NCBI GenBank assembly: GCA_030410095.1
Contig: JAUFRC010000003.1
Span: 1-64,000, forward strand
Length of the DNA stretch: 64,000 nucleotides
Origin: Paracoccus cavernae
GTDB lineage: Bacteria; Pseudomonadota; Alphaproteobacteria; Rhodobacterales; Rhodobacteraceae
Reading direction: 5' to 3'
Below the pieces are notes generated by a model, which saw only the letters and a list, made by a program, of their open reading frames with translations, was not told the DNA's origin and did not search any database. Made by a program: the position numbers and the translations under genes. Below, piece by piece: positions 28,392 through 38,847 of the stretch (position 1 is its first letter; every line of letters begins with the position of its first letter).

Positions 28392-29639
28392 ATGGAGCGC
28401 CCGTTCGATCCCGAACTCGAAAGCCGCCTGTTGCGCTATGCCGCGATCGACAGCCAATCCGATGCCGCCAGCGCCAGCGCGCCGAGCACGCCGATCCAGT
28501 TCGACATGCTGCATCTTCTCGAGCGCGAATTGCGCGAGATCGGGGCCTCGGATGTGCGGCTGACGGATTACGGCGTGGTGCTCGCGACCCTGCCCGCCAC
28601 GATGCCGGCGACGGCTGCCGCAGGCCCCGTGATCGGCCTTGTCGCCCATGTCGATACCACGCCGCAATTCAATGCGACCGGCGTCAAACCACGGGTCATC
28701 CGCGGCTATAACGGCGGCGCGATCACCTTTCCCGACGCGCCCGATCTTGTGCTCACCCCCGAGGAATTTCCCTATCTCGCCGAGAAGCAGGGGCACGACA
28801 TCATCACCGCTTCGGGGCTGACGCTGCTTGGCGCGGACGACAAGGCGGGGGTCGCGATCATCATGACCGCAGCGCGCCATCTGCTGGCAAACCCCGCGAT
28901 CCCGCATCCGGAAATCCGCATCGCCTTTACCCCCGACGAGGAAATCGGGCGCGGGGTCGGGCCGGCGCTGCCGAAGGATCTCGGCGCGGATTTCGCCTAT
29001 ACATTCGACGGCGCGGGGCTGGGCGAGATCGAATACGAGAGCTTCTCGGCGGACGGGGCCGAAATCCGCATCACCGGCGTCTCGATCCATCCGGGGCAGG
29101 CCAAGGGCAAGCTGGTCAATGCGATCCATCTCGCCGCGAAAATCATCGCGATGCTGCCGCAGGCCAGCATGGTCCCGGAGCTGACCGAGGGGCGCGAGGG
29201 CTTTATCCACGCCACCGACATGGACGGCGGCTCGTCGGAGATGGTGATCAAGCTGATCCTGCGCGATTTCGAGCTGGACGGCCTTGCCGCCAAGGGCGCA
29301 TTGGTGCGCGCGATCTGCGATGCGGTTCAGGCGACAGAGCCGCGCGCCACCATCTCTTGCGAGATCCGCCCGCAATACCGCAACATGCGTTACTGGCTCG
29401 AAAAGGACATGACGCCGGTCGAGCTGGCCCGCGCCGCCCTGCGCAAACAGGGGATCGAGCCGGTCTCGGTCCCGATCCGCGGCGGCACCGACGGCTCGCG
29501 GCTGACCGAAATGGGGGTGCCCAACCTTTTCACGGGGATGCAGAACATCCACGGCCCGCTCGAATGGGTCTCGGTTCAGGATATGGCGGCGGCGGTGCGG
29601 CTGTGCCTTGATCTGGTACAGGAAGCCGCGACGGCGTGA
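28392..29639 (+). CDS. pepT: Peptidase T (tripeptide aminopeptidase)
   Basis: 415 aa, intact. M20B zinc exopeptidase that removes the N-terminal residue of tripeptides in the cytoplasm. Metal and catalytic residues are visible: GLVAHVDTTP (His and Asp), LLGADDKAGVAIIM (bridging Asp), AFTPDEEIGRGVG (catalytic Glu and Glu ligand) and NIHGPLEWVS (last His). AAGGAG lies before the ATG at 28392. It is divergent from the YeiH-type gene. The neighbouring 5-oxoprolinase genes suggest a peptide/glutamate-recycling theme. Confidence 0.93.
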   Translation: MERPFDPELESRLLRYAAIDSQSDAASASAPSTPIQFDMLHLLERELREIGASDVRLTDYGVVLATLPATMPATAAAGPVIGLVAHVDTTPQFNATGVKPRVIRGYNGGAITFPDAPDLVLTPEEFPYLAEKQGHDIITASGLTLLGADDKAGVAIIMTAARHLLANPAIPHPEIRIAFTPDEEIGRGVGPALPKDLGADFAYTFDGAGLGEIEYESFSADGAEIRITGVSIHPGQAKGKLVNAIHLAAKIIAMLPQASMVPELTEGREGFIHATDMDGGSSEMVIKLILRDFELDGLAAKGALVRAICDAVQATEPRATISCEIRPQYRNMRYWLEKDMTPVELARAALRKQGIEPVSVPIRGGTDGSRLTEMGVPNLFTGMQNIHGPLEWVSVQDMAAAVRLCLDLVQEAATA

Positions 29640-29680
29640 CGGCAGTTTCGGGATCGGCCTTGCGCTGATCCCGAACCCTC

Positions 29681-30099
29681 TCAGGCGCCGGGGTCCTGTT
29701 CGTCCTTGGCCCAGAGATAGCCCACGAATGCGCCTTTGACATAGCGCAGCAGGATCAGCGTCATCACCGAGGTCAGCGCGCTCAGCACGACCAGCATCAC
29801 GAAGGGGCTGAGGCGGAACCATACCCAGGTCGCCGCGATCATCGGGATCAGCAGCAGCATGATGTTGGTGATGGTGAAAAACGCCGGACCGTCGGCTGCG
29901 GGATAGCTGCCCAGAGGCTCTCCGCAATTTTCGCAGCGATCGACGATCTGGAGATAGCCGCGCATCATATGGCCCTTGCCGCATTTCGGGCAGCGGTTGG
30001 TAAAGCCGCGCAGAATGGCCTGTCGCGTGTCGCGGTGATGCTGGGGGCGCGGCCCGCTGCGGGCTGGCCTTCGGGCGGCATTTCGTTCGGCAGGGACAT
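29681..30099 (-). CDS. DUF983 zinc-ribbon membrane protein (one frame break)
   Basis: About 139 aa. The N-terminal zinc ribbon has two Cys pairs (NRCPKCGKGHM and DRCENCGEPLG), followed by two membrane helices (ITNIMLLLIPMIAATWVWF and FVMLVVLSALTSVMTLILL). This is DUF983, common in Alphaproteobacteria near respiratory genes; the function is unknown. The frame breaks near 30055, in the polar leader. AGGAGGGC precedes the ATG. Confidence 0.83.
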
Positions 30100-30268
30100 T
30101 GCTGCCCTCCTTTGGATAGGGATCGCCATGACCGCCCGGACGCGGATGCGCCGGATCGGGGCTGCCACACAGACAGTCTCTGCCTGTCGCAGGCCCCGCG
30201 CAACGCGATATTGCGCCGCAGGGAAAGGGCCGGAGGCGAAGCTGTCGCCCCGCCCCCGCGCTCCTTGC

Positions 30269-31984
30269 TTATTGGCCGCCCTTGGCGCGCAGCTCGACGC
30301 GGCGGATCTTGCCCGAGATGGTTTTCGGCAGCTCGGTCACGAAATGGATCCGGCGCGGGTATTTGTAGGGCGCGGTCTTTTCACGACAGAAGGCCTGGAT
30401 TTCCTTGACCAGATCGTCCGAGCCCTCATAGCCCTTGATCAGGATGATATAGGCCGTCACCACCTCGCCGCGCTCGGGATCGGGCAGGCCGATCACCGCG
30501 CTTTCGGCGACGGCCTCATGTTCAAGCAGCGTGCTTTCGACCTCGAATGGGCTGATGCGGTAGCCTGACGAGGTGATCAGGTCGTCGGCGCGGCCCACGA
30601 ACCAGAAATAGCCGTCCTCGTCGCGCCGCGCGGTATCGCCGGTGTAATACCAGCCGTGGCGGAAGGCTTTGCGGTCGGGGCCCTCCGGCGTGTAATAGCC
30701 CGAAAAGAGGCCCGGCGGCCAGGGATCGGTCGCGCGCATCGCGATATTGCCGACCTCGCCCGTGGCGCATTCGCGGCCCTCGTCATCGACCACGCGCATG
30801 TCGAGCCCCGGCACCGGCAGGCCGGTCGCGCCGATCTTGACGGGTTTCGAGGGAAGTTTCCGATGATGTTGAGCGTCTCGGTCTGGCCATAGCCGTCGGC
30901 GATCAGCGTGCCGGTATGGTCCTGCCAGAAGCGGATGACCTCGGGGTTCAGCGGCTCGCCCGCGCCGAGCGAGCGGCGGATCGAAGCGAGATCATAGCCC
31001 GAAAGATCCATCTGCGCGAAAACGCGGTAAACGGTCGGCGGTGCGCAGAAGGTCGTGACGCCGAGTTTCGCGATCAGCCGCAGATGGAGATCGGCGTCGA
31101 ACCCCGTGCCGTTGAACAAGATCACGGTGGTTTCGGCCAGAAACTGCGGGAAAAGCATCCCCAAGCCGCCTTGGCCCAGCCGGTATCGGTCAGCGTCCAA
31201 TGGCGGTCCGCGCGGGTCAGATCCATCCAGAACAGCGCGGTCGAGGCATGGGCGAGCGCATAGGAATAATCGCGCGGCACCATTTTCGGCATGCCGGTCG
31301 TGCCCGAGGTGAAATAGCCCATCATCACCTCGTCGCGCCTTGTGCGCGGGTGGTCCTCGGGGGCCACTTCGGGGCGGCGGCTGCGGCCAGAACCTCGGCC
31401 GAACTCCAGCCTGCCTGTTCGGGGCCGAGCACGATGAAGACTTCGAGCGAGGGGCATTCGGCGCGGATCTGGTCGACCTTGGCGCAATGGTCGGGCGTCA
31501 CGATCACGGCGCGGGCGCGGGTCGCATTGACGCGGTAGGCGATATCCTTCGCGGTGAGCTGGGTCGTGCCGGGAAGCGAGATCACGCCGCGCTTCATGCA
31601 GCCGAAAATCGCATCATACCAGCCGATCACCCGACCCGCGACGAGGACCGCGTAATCGCCCTTCTCGAGCCCCAGCCCCGACAGCATATTGGCAAAACGC
31701 GACGAGCGCGCCGAGAGGTCGCCATAGCTGTATTCCGCCACATGCTCCCCATCGCCCGAGACCGCGAGCACCGCCGTCTTGTCACGATTTTGTGCAATAT
31801 CGTCAATGACATCAAAGGCGAAGTTGAAATTCTCGGGGCAGTCGAAACGGTAGTTCGCGACCGCGGTATCATAGTCGCGCGGGCTGGCCATCAGCGCCTT
31901 GACGGCGGCGCGGGCGACCGGATCCACCGCCATTCCCCGACGCCCCTGCGCGCCCTGTTCCGCTTCGCTTGCGGCATTGTTCAT
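30269..31984 (-). CDS. Acyl-CoA synthetase, medium-chain/benzoate type (three frame breaks)
   Basis: About 572 aa, AMP-forming ligase. Motifs in order: ARSSRFANMLSGLGLEKGDY, P-loop YFTSGTTGMPKMV, DGYGQTETLNIIGNFPSK, GWYYTGDTARRDEDGYFWFV, ADDLITSSGYRISPFEVEST and the C-terminal lysine in LPKTISGKIRRVELR. Breaks lie near 31368, 31160 and 30855. GGGGAGGAG precedes the ATG. It follows the aldehyde dehydrogenase on the same strand. It would activate the acid formed from an oxidised amine, such as butyrate from butylamine, for beta-oxidation (inference). Confidence 0.88.
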
Positions 31985-32253
31985 TGCTGTCTCCTCCCCA
32001 GAGCATTGTTGCGGGCCTTTGTCTCGCCCTGCCCCGCGCCGGCGGCCCCGCCTCCTGAAAGGGTCGCCGAAGGGGCATCAGCCGCCCGATCCTTGGCACC
32101 ATCATGCGGGGCTCTCGGCGCGGCTCAAGCCATTCATGCGCGTTTTGTCGCGTTTTCTGCCGCTGGTCCGGCGCGGGCGATGCGCCGGACGAACGGCTCG
32201 GGCGGCCCTGCCAAGCGCGAAGGCCCGCCCCTTTGACGGCATCCGGCGAGCGC

Positions 32254-33655
32254 TCAGCGCGCCTCGTTGATCACGCGGATCTGAGTGAACTCGGCCAGTC
32301 CCTCCTCGGCGAATTCGACGCCGAGACCCGATTGCTTGGCCCCGCCAAAGGGCATGTTCGGGCCGAAATCGAGGTGTTTGTTGACCCAGACCGTGCCGCT
32401 TTCCATCTGTTCGGCGACGCGGATGTTTTCCTCGCGATCCTCGCCCCAGACCGAGCCGCCCAGCCCGAGCGGGCTGTCGTTGGCCGCACGGATCACCGCA
32501 TCGACATCATCGAACCGGATCACCGGCAGGATCGGGCCGAATTGCTCTTCGTCGACAATGCGGTCCCCGTTCGAGACATCCGCGACGATGGTCGGGCGCA
32601 GGAAATAGCCCGGGCGGTCCTCGGTCGTGCCTCCGGCGATAATGCGGCCGTCCTCGCGGGCCGAGGCGATGAAATCCTTGACCTTTTCATATTGCGCGCG
32701 GTTTTGCAGCGGGCCGATGGTGGTGCCCTGTTTCATGCCGTCATCGACCACGGCGGCATCCGCCAATGCGGCCAGACGCTCGCAAACCTCGTCATAGATC
32801 GAGGCATGGACATAGGCGCGCTTGATCGCGAGACAGACCTGCCCCGCGTTCATGAAGGCCCCCGAAAACAGCCCCGGCGCGACTTTGGCCGGATCGGCGC
32901 CCGGCAAAACGATCGCGGCATCGTTGCCGCCCAGTTCAAGCGTCAGGCGCTTGATCGTGCCCGCCGCGCTCGCCATGACCTTCGCGCCGGTCGCGGTCGA
33001 TCCGGTAAAGGTGATCTTGGCGACATCGGGATGCGCGCTCAGCCGCGCGCCGAGATCATTGAGGTCGCTCACGACGTTGACCACGCCCGCAGGCAGCAGG
33101 TCGGCCATGATCTCGCCCAGTTTCAGCGCGGTCAGCGGCGTCGTCGGCGAGGGTTTGATCACCACCGTATTCCCCGCCAACAGCGCCAGCGGCAGCTTGA
33201 AGGCGATGATGAGCACGGGAAGTTCCACGGAATGATCGCGCCGACCACGCCCAACGGCTTGCGCAGCTGGCGCACGAGACGGTTGTCGTTGTCCTCGATC
33301 ACCTTGACCGGCAGGTCGTAGCTCGCGAGATGGCGGATGAAGGCCGCGCTATAGGCGATCTCGGCCTGCGCCTCGGGCAGGGTTTGCCCTGTTCCTGCGT
33401 CAGAAGGCGCGCGAAAGCATCGGCATCGGCCTCGATCCGGTCGGCGAGCGTCAGGATGAGGGCGCGGCGGGCCTCGATCGTCAACGCGGCCCATGCGGGA
33501 AAGGCCGCTTTGGCGGCGGCGACGGCGGCGTCGAGCTGTTCGGCAGAGCCGCGCGGCGCATGGGCCAGAAGCTCTTCGGTGGCGGGGTTCACGACCTCCA
33601 TCTCCATCGCGCCGGCCACCAGCTTGCCGCCGATCAGCAGTTTGTACTCGGTCAT
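32254..33655 (-). CDS. NAD(P)-dependent aldehyde dehydrogenase (two frame breaks)
   Basis: About 467 aa. Conserved blocks: GVVGAIIPWNFPVLIIAFKL, VIKPSPTTPLTALKL, ITFTGSTATGAKVM, LELGGNDAAIVL (general-base Glu), NAGQVCLAIKRAYVH (catalytic Cys), EEQFGPILPVI and MPFGGAKQSGLGVEF. Frames break near 33385 and 33217. GGAGGACGGAG precedes the ATG. Its upstream region shares an operator-like pair with the qhp operon, so it probably oxidises the aldehyde released by the amine dehydrogenase. Confidence 0.9.
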
Positions 33656-33754
33656 CTCCGTCCTCCTCGAGCGTATGACTTGGCCCCGAAGGCGCGGCTC
33701 CTGGCCGGCGCTTTCGGGCATTTCGAGCAAATGACGGGAGGCCTGCCCGATTCT

Positions 33755-33769
33755 TGCCATTTGCGGCCA
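33755..33769 (-). promoter_or_regulatory. qhp motif, proximal copy (aldehyde dehydrogenase side)
   Basis: The minus strand reads TGGCCGCAAATGGCA, differing from the copy at 33801 at one position. It lies 100 bp upstream of the aldehyde dehydrogenase start. Candidate binding site for QhpR. Confidence 0.7.
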
Positions 33770-33800
33770 CAAAGCCGCAGGCGCGGGCGGCGGGGAAAAT

Positions 33801-33815
33801 TGGCCGCAAATGTCA
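33801..33815 (+). promoter_or_regulatory. qhp motif, distal copy (aldehyde dehydrogenase side)
   Basis: TGGCCGCAAATGTCA, identical in all 15 bases to the copy at 42069 in the qhpA/qhpG region. With the proximal copy it forms an inverted pair with centres 46 bp apart. Confidence 0.72.
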
Positions 33816-34017
33816 TGTCGCTACGGCGGCCCGCGCCTATCATGACAAAAAAGAGTAAAAAGATAACACCGCATTAGCCGGCACATCGCGGAAAAAACGC
33901 GGTCCCCAAGCTTTCCGCGCCCTTTCGCGGGGCTGTGCTATGATGGGGTGACAGGGAGATGACGCCTGCCCCGAATGCCGCTTGCGGCGCGGGGTGGCCG
34001 ATGGATTGGGTTGAGGG

Positions 34018-34981
34018 ATGCAGACATCATGGATCCGTGCGCCGGTGGTCTCGTCGCTGCTTGGCGCGGAAGGAGAATCCTCGGCAGCCGTGCCTTTGGA
34101 TTTTTCGTCGGCCAGCTTGAAGCCAGCCGCAATGCCGCAGAAAATCCTCTGGCGCTCTGGTCGATGGGGAAGGCATCAAGGTCGCCGCCCTCGGCTGTCT
34201 GGGCGAAGCGATTTCCGCTTCGGCCACGCTCGGCAAGGCGCTGCGCGTCTTTGCGCAGGGCTTCGGGCTGATCCAGTCCAATACCGATGTCCAGATGGAG
34301 GTCGACGAGGACGAGGTCCATATCAGCTACCGCGTCCTCGACCCCCATATCTGGCCGCGCCGCGCCGATGCGGAACTGTCGCTCGGCCTGATCCGCGGCA
34401 TTTGCGAGACCTTCGCCCCCGGCCGCGACGCCTATCGCGGCGTCAGTTTCGAGCACGAGACCGCGGGCGAGCATCGCCAGTTGAGCCAGCATCTGGGCTG
34501 TCTCGCGCGGTTCGGCCAAGAGGAAAACCGCATCACCCTTGCCACTGCCGCCCTTTCGCAGCGCCGCCGCGAAACCACGCCCGACGAGGAAAAAGCCGCC
34601 CTGCGCGCGATGGAGAACGCGATGATCGCGCAGCGCCGCGAGACGCCTTTGTCCGAGCGCGTGCGCAGCGCCATCCTTGGCCAGATCGGGCGCAGCGCGA
34701 TCAACCAGCAGGCGGTTGCGGTGCAGCTCGGTCTGTCGGACCGTTCGCTCAGGCGCGGACTTGCCGCCGAGGACCGGCCCTTTCACGAGATCCTCGAGGA
34801 ATGCCGCCGCATTCAGGGTTTCGCGCTTCTGGTGCGCAGCGAGCGCCCGTTGAGCGAGATCGCCCTCGCGCTGGGGTATTCCGATCAGACCGCTTTCTCG
34901 CGCGCGTTTTCGCGCTGGTTCGGGGTCTCGCCGCGCGAGCTCAGGCGCAGCGGCGCGATCGAGGAAAGCGTGATCCGCTGA
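34018..34981 (+). CDS. qhpR: AraC-family regulator, probable QhpR (two frame breaks)
   Basis: About 320 aa. The N-terminal effector domain is of the arabinose-binding AraC type (VAALGCLGEAISASATLGKA, RVFAQGFGLIQSNTDVQMEV). The C-terminal double HTH reads INQQAVAVQLGLSDRSLRRG and RSERPLSEIALALGYSDQTA, then FSRAFSRWFGVSPRELR. Breaks lie near 34105 and 34172. In Paracoccus denitrificans an AraC regulator activates the qhp operon in response to n-butylamine. Position beside qhpF and the shared motif support that role. Its last 97 bases overlap the end of qhpF on the opposite strand. Confidence 0.82.
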
Positions 34982-36659
34982 TCGAAATCCAGCCCCCGCA
35001 CCGGCCCGTTATGGGCGATGAAGATCAAAAGCCGCTCTGGGAAGCGTGTCTCCAGCGCGGCGAGGATGCGCATCGCGCCGGCCTCGTCGATCTCCGAAAA
35101 GCTCTCGTCGAAGACCATGACGGGACTCTCGGCCAGAAAGGCGCGGGCAAGCGAGATCCGCTGGCGCATCCCGCCCGACAGATCGGCTCCGGTCTCGGCG
35201 AGATCCGTGTCCAACCCCGCGCGGCTGCGCGCCCAAACGCCCAGATCGGCCTGTTCCAGCGCCTGCCATAGCGCCGCGTCGCCGGCACGAGGCGCGGCAA
35301 GGCGCAGGTTCTCGCCAAGCGTGCCGCGCATGATCCCCGGACGTTGCGGCAGATGGAGGATCAGCCCCCGCAAAGCGGCGGGGCCGAAGTCGCCGACCGC
35401 CCGCCCGTCGATTTCGGCCGCGCCGCATTCCACCGGCGCATCCCGCGTCAGCGTCGCGACAAGCCGCGTCTTGCCGATCCCCGACGGCCCGTCGAGCAGC
35501 ACGCGGCTGCCGGTCCGCAGCACCGCCGATACCGGCTGATGCCGTGCCCCGCCGCCCGCAGGCGGGTCAGCGTGATCTCCTCCATCGCGCGGGGCGGCGC
35601 GGGGCCCTCCTCGTCGCGTGCCGCGGCGAAAAGCGCATCGAGCCGCGCCACCGCGACCTTGCTGCGAGCCTGCGCATGATAAAGGCCCAAAAGGTTGCGC
35701 AAGGGCCCTGCATCATCGCGGCATAGGCCAGATAGGCGATCAATGTGCCGAGCGGCCAGTCGCCGCGCACGACCAGCCAGCCGCCGACCAGCAGAACGCC
35801 CGCCCGCACCACCGCGCCGAGGATCTGGCTGACCGCGCCCACCGTTTCGGCCCAGAGGCGCTGCCGCATCAGTCCCGCGATCTGGCTGTGTTGCTGCTCC
35901 CCGAAATGCGCAAGTCGGGCTTGGCTCGCGCCAAGCGCCGCGAGGGTTTGGCGCAGCGACAGGGTTTCGGCGAGGGTCGAGGACAGGGCGCCGCGCTGGT
36001 CGCGGACTTCTCCGGCAAGGCTTTGGGTGCGCGGACGCGCGAGCGTCAGGAAGATCAGCTCGATCGGGGTCAAGAGCACCGGCAAAAGCACCAGCCTCCA
36101 GTCAAGCCAGGCCATGAGCGCCACGCCTCCCGCCAGCCGGAACAACGCGCCGATCGCGACCAGCACCGTATCGAAGGCGAAACGCTGGATTTCGCCGCTG
36201 TCGCCGTCGAGCCGCGCCATCGTCTCGCCCAAAGGCAGGTCCTTTCGCGCGGGATCGCGGCGGAGCGCGGCGTCGAAAGCGCGTTGGCGCAGATCGGCCA
36301 GCATATCGGCCGAGGCGCGCAGATGAACCATGCCGTTCGCGATCCCCAAGGCGACCGCGCCCAGACCCAAGGCGAAACTCAGCGCCGCATAATGGACGAG
36401 CCGGCCCATGTCGCGCGCCATGATGCCGCGGTCGATCACCAGCTTGGTCAGCATCGGCAGCGCCAGACCCAAAGCGGCCGCCAAGAGCGAAAGCGCCAGC
36501 ACCGCCCCGATCCCCGGCAAGGCACGCGCCAGCACCGGTGCAAGCCAGCCGACCTCGCGCGTGCCGAAAATCACCCGCGCGAGGCGGGCGGCGAAGGCGG
36601 CGCGGCGCGGGAAGGGGGACGGGCTGGACAGGGCGCGGTTCGGGCATGGCCACGCTCAT
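34885..36659 (-). CDS. qhpF: QhpF, ABC exporter for the QHNDH gamma subunit (three frame breaks)
   Basis: About 590 aa, half-transporter with an N-terminal six-helix domain (VLALSLLAAALGLALPMLTK, AIGALFRLAGGVALMAWLDW, VRAGVLLVGGWLVVRGDWPL) and a C-terminal ATPase: Walker A LLDGPSGIGKTRL, signature LSGGMRQRISLARAF, Walker B VMVFDESFSEID, then FIAHNGPVRG at the H-loop. An extra C near 36610 and breaks near 35710 and 35533 interrupt it. The ATG overlaps the qhpE stop by 4 bases. In the qhp system this transporter moves the processed gamma subunit to the periplasm. Confidence 0.85.
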
Positions 36660-37432
36660 GGCTGCAAGATTGGCGGCGGGGAGGCCGCGAACCGTCGGCC
36701 GGCGGGCTCTTGCCGCGCCACCGCATTCGGGCTTTCGATCCGGCAGCTCTGGGGCAAACCTCCCGCCCCGCCGCGATATTCGCGCCCGCGCCAGCGCAGG
36801 CCCTTGCGCATATCGGCCAAAGCCTCCTCTGCCGTCATTCCCGCCGCAAGCCGCGCCGCGAGATGACCCGCGACCCGCGCGGCCCCCATGCTGGCACCGC
36901 CGACGCCTCCCGCTTCGGGCGAGGCATTCCACGCGCCGAAGACGCCCGTTCGCGGCTCGGACAGATCGTCCCAGCCGCAACGCGCGTCGCCCGTTGCCGC
37001 GATCACGCCCGCATAGGCCGCCGGATAGCAGGGCGCGCCCTGAGCGGGATGGGCCGCGACCAGCAAAAGCCCCGCTTCCAAGGTCAGCGCGCAGGCCGCG
37101 CGCAGGGGCGGACGGTCCTGAGCCAGGCCGAGGCTCATGCAGATCACTTCGGGACGCTCGCCCGCGGGCATGGATGCGAACCAGCGCAAGGCCGCCGCGA
37201 CCCGCAAGGCGGAGGTCACGGGGCGGTCGTCGAAAATCTGGGCATGGATGATCGCGGCATCCGGACAGGCGCGGCGGATCACCGCCGCGACCGCCGTTCC
37301 GTGGCCGAGCCGGTCGGGCCGCGCCTCGACCGCGCTGCCGTCGGGCAAAAAGCCGCGGGCGCGTGCCGGATCCTGCGCCGGATCATCGGCAGGGCCACCG
37401 CTGTCGATGACGCCCACCCCGACCATGATCAC
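36656..37432 (-). CDS. qhpE: QhpE, subtilisin-like protease that removes the gamma-subunit leader
   Basis: 258 aa, intact, short S8 protease without signal peptide or propeptide. The triad is visible: Asp in VGVGVIDSGGP, His in RLGHGTAVAAV, Ser in VGGASMGAARVAGH. EVICMSLGLAQ and LLLVAAHPAQG fit the subtilase core. In qhp loci this enzyme cleaves the 28-residue leader of QhpC after cross-linking. GTG at 37432 overlaps the qhpB stop; ATG at 37426 is an alternative. Confidence 0.88.
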   Translation of the reverse strand: MIMVGVGVIDSGGPADDPAQDPARARGFLPDGSAVEARPDRLGHGTAVAAVIRRACPDAAIIHAQIFDDRPVTSALRVAAALRWFASMPAGERPEVICMSLGLAQDRPPLRAACALTLEAGLLLVAAHPAQGAPCYPAAYAGVIAATGDARCGWDDLSEPRTGVFGAWNASPEAGGVGGASMGAARVAGHLAARLAAGMTAEEALADMRKGLRWRGREYRGGAGGLPQSCRIESPNAVARQEPAGRRFAASPPPILQP

Positions 37433-38516
37433 TCGTCCCGATGGAAGATGCGCACGCTCGACAGCGACATCGAGGCCCCGTCCGGCAGATCGACCGCCGC
37501 TTTGCGCTCGAGCGTTTCGGCATCATAGGCCGCGATATTGCCGAGCGCGCCCGACAGGAAAATCGTCTTGTTGTCCTTGGAAACGTTGATCGAATAGTAG
37601 CTGTGGGGCAGCGGAACCCGCTTGATCGAGGCGCCCTTGGTCAGATCGAAGCTTTCGAGCACGTTGTAGACGCCATAGGCGCGGGTCTTGTCCGGGCTGA
37701 CGGCGGTCGAGAAATAGAAAACATCCATCGTGCGCACATCGCGCATCACCATCTCGTCGCTTTCGAGGTCGAGCGTCAGAAGGCCGGTGCGGTAGGCCTC
37801 GGGATCGGCCGGATCCATCGCCTTTTTCGTCGTGTAGAAAGGCGTGACCATGACGCCGGAATTCTCGTGCTGGCTCCAGACATCGAGCACGTCGGGGATG
37901 TTGTAGGTCTCGGATCTCACTGCGAAATCGTGCGCTCGTTGATCTGCTCGCCGCTCGTCGCGTCGAATGTGTACATGTTGCGGCCCATGCCGTGCAGCTT
38001 GGTGCCGTCGCGCGAAAACATCAAAAGCGTGATCTGGCGCGGCGCGGGAAAGGTCTTGATCGGGGTCAGATCCGCGGCGTTGAACAGCGTGATCTGGGTC
38101 GGCTGCACCTCGAAATGGGCGGCTTCGAGTTTGACGGGGCTTTGATAGGCCGCGACGGTCTTGCCGTCGGGCGAAAGCGCCAGACCGAACAGGTTCTTGA
38201 CCCGCAAACCCGGTTGGCTGAGGTCGACGCGCGCCACCGTCTCGCCCGAAACGAGATCGACCTTGGCGATGCTTTCGGTCTTGTTGATCGAGACGAAGGC
38301 GAACTTGCCGGTCGGGTCGACGGTGGGCGTCATCGGCATCGGGCCGGCATCCGCGTCCAAGGTCACGACCTTTTCGACCGCCATTTTCTCTGTATCGACG
38401 ACCACGAGCTTGTTGGGCCGTGCGGGCGCAAGGATATATTCGCGCGCCGAGACCTCGGCCCCCGCAAGCAGCGCGACAGAGGCGGCCAGCGCCGCGATTT
38501 TGCCGGATATCGTCAT
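37429..38516 (-). CDS. qhpB: QhpB, beta subunit of quinohemoprotein amine dehydrogenase (one frame break)
   Basis: About 362 aa. Signal peptide MTISGKIAALAASVALLAGA (cleaved near EVSA), then a YVTN-type seven-bladed propeller: NKLVVVDTEKMAVEKVVTLD, DPTGKFAFVSINKTESIAKV, LSPDGKTVAAYQSP, MYTFDATSGEQINERTI, VSPDKTRAYGVYNVLESFDL and VSKDNKTIFLSGALGNIAAY. The frame breaks near 37918 (INERTI/RSETYNIPDVLDVW). The beta propeller holds the small gamma subunit in the periplasmic enzyme. Confidence 0.9.
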
Positions 38517-38520
38517 CGCA

Positions 38521-38847
38521 TCAGCCTTTCGTCTCGGGGAAAACCGATTGCAGGTTGCGCCAGTCGCGCGTGAGGTTGTCGGCACCCTCGCTCCAGTCGG
38601 GATAGGTGTTGAGCGTGTCCGCGACCTGCGCGGGCCACCAGCAGGGATCGGCGCAGCCGTAAAGATCGGCCTCCATCGGCTGGCAGAGGTTGGCGACCGC
38701 GCCGAAAGCGTCGATCTCCCAACCCGGATCGAAAGAGGTCGTGCAACCGACCAGCGCGTTCATCGCGACGACCTCTTCCTCGCGGCCCTCGGCCTCGGCT
38801 TCGACAAAGGCTTTGGCCTTCGCATTGGCGGGGGTGAGATGTTTCAT
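38521..38847 (-). CDS. qhpC: QhpC, gamma subunit precursor carrying cysteine-tryptophylquinone
   Basis: 108 aa, intact. A 28-residue leader ([20 protein letters not shown] then GREEEVVA) precedes the mature chain. All residues needed for the cross-linked gamma subunit are present in precursor numbering: thioether pairs Cys35-Glu44, Cys55-Asp61 and Cys69-Asp77, and the quinone pair Cys65-Trp71. Subtracting 28 gives Cys7-Glu16, Cys27-Asp33, Cys41-Asp49 and Cys37-Trp43 of the known enzyme. It starts in a 4-base overlap with qhpD and lies 4 bases before qhpB. Confidence 0.95.
   Translation of the reverse strand: MKHLTPANAKAKAFVEAEAEGREEEVVAMNALVGCTTSFDPGWEIDAFGAVANLCQPMEADLYGCADPCWWPAQVADTLNTYPDWSEGADNLTRDWRNLQSVFPETKG

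Larger units (their letters stand above)
33656..34017. other. 362-bp divergent regulatory region between aldehyde dehydrogenase and qhpR
   Basis: Contains two copies of the 15-bp qhp motif in opposite orientation (33755-33769 and 33801-33815) and an AT-rich stretch at 33845-33895 that may hold the qhpR promoter. No gene is seen. Confidence 0.7.

Noticed and set aside
32254-33655. Aldehyde dehydrogenase as ketoglutarate-semialdehyde dehydrogenase of the hydroxyproline pathway
   Set aside because: It is about 10 kb away from the hydroxyproline operon and shares its operator pair with the qhp operon instead.
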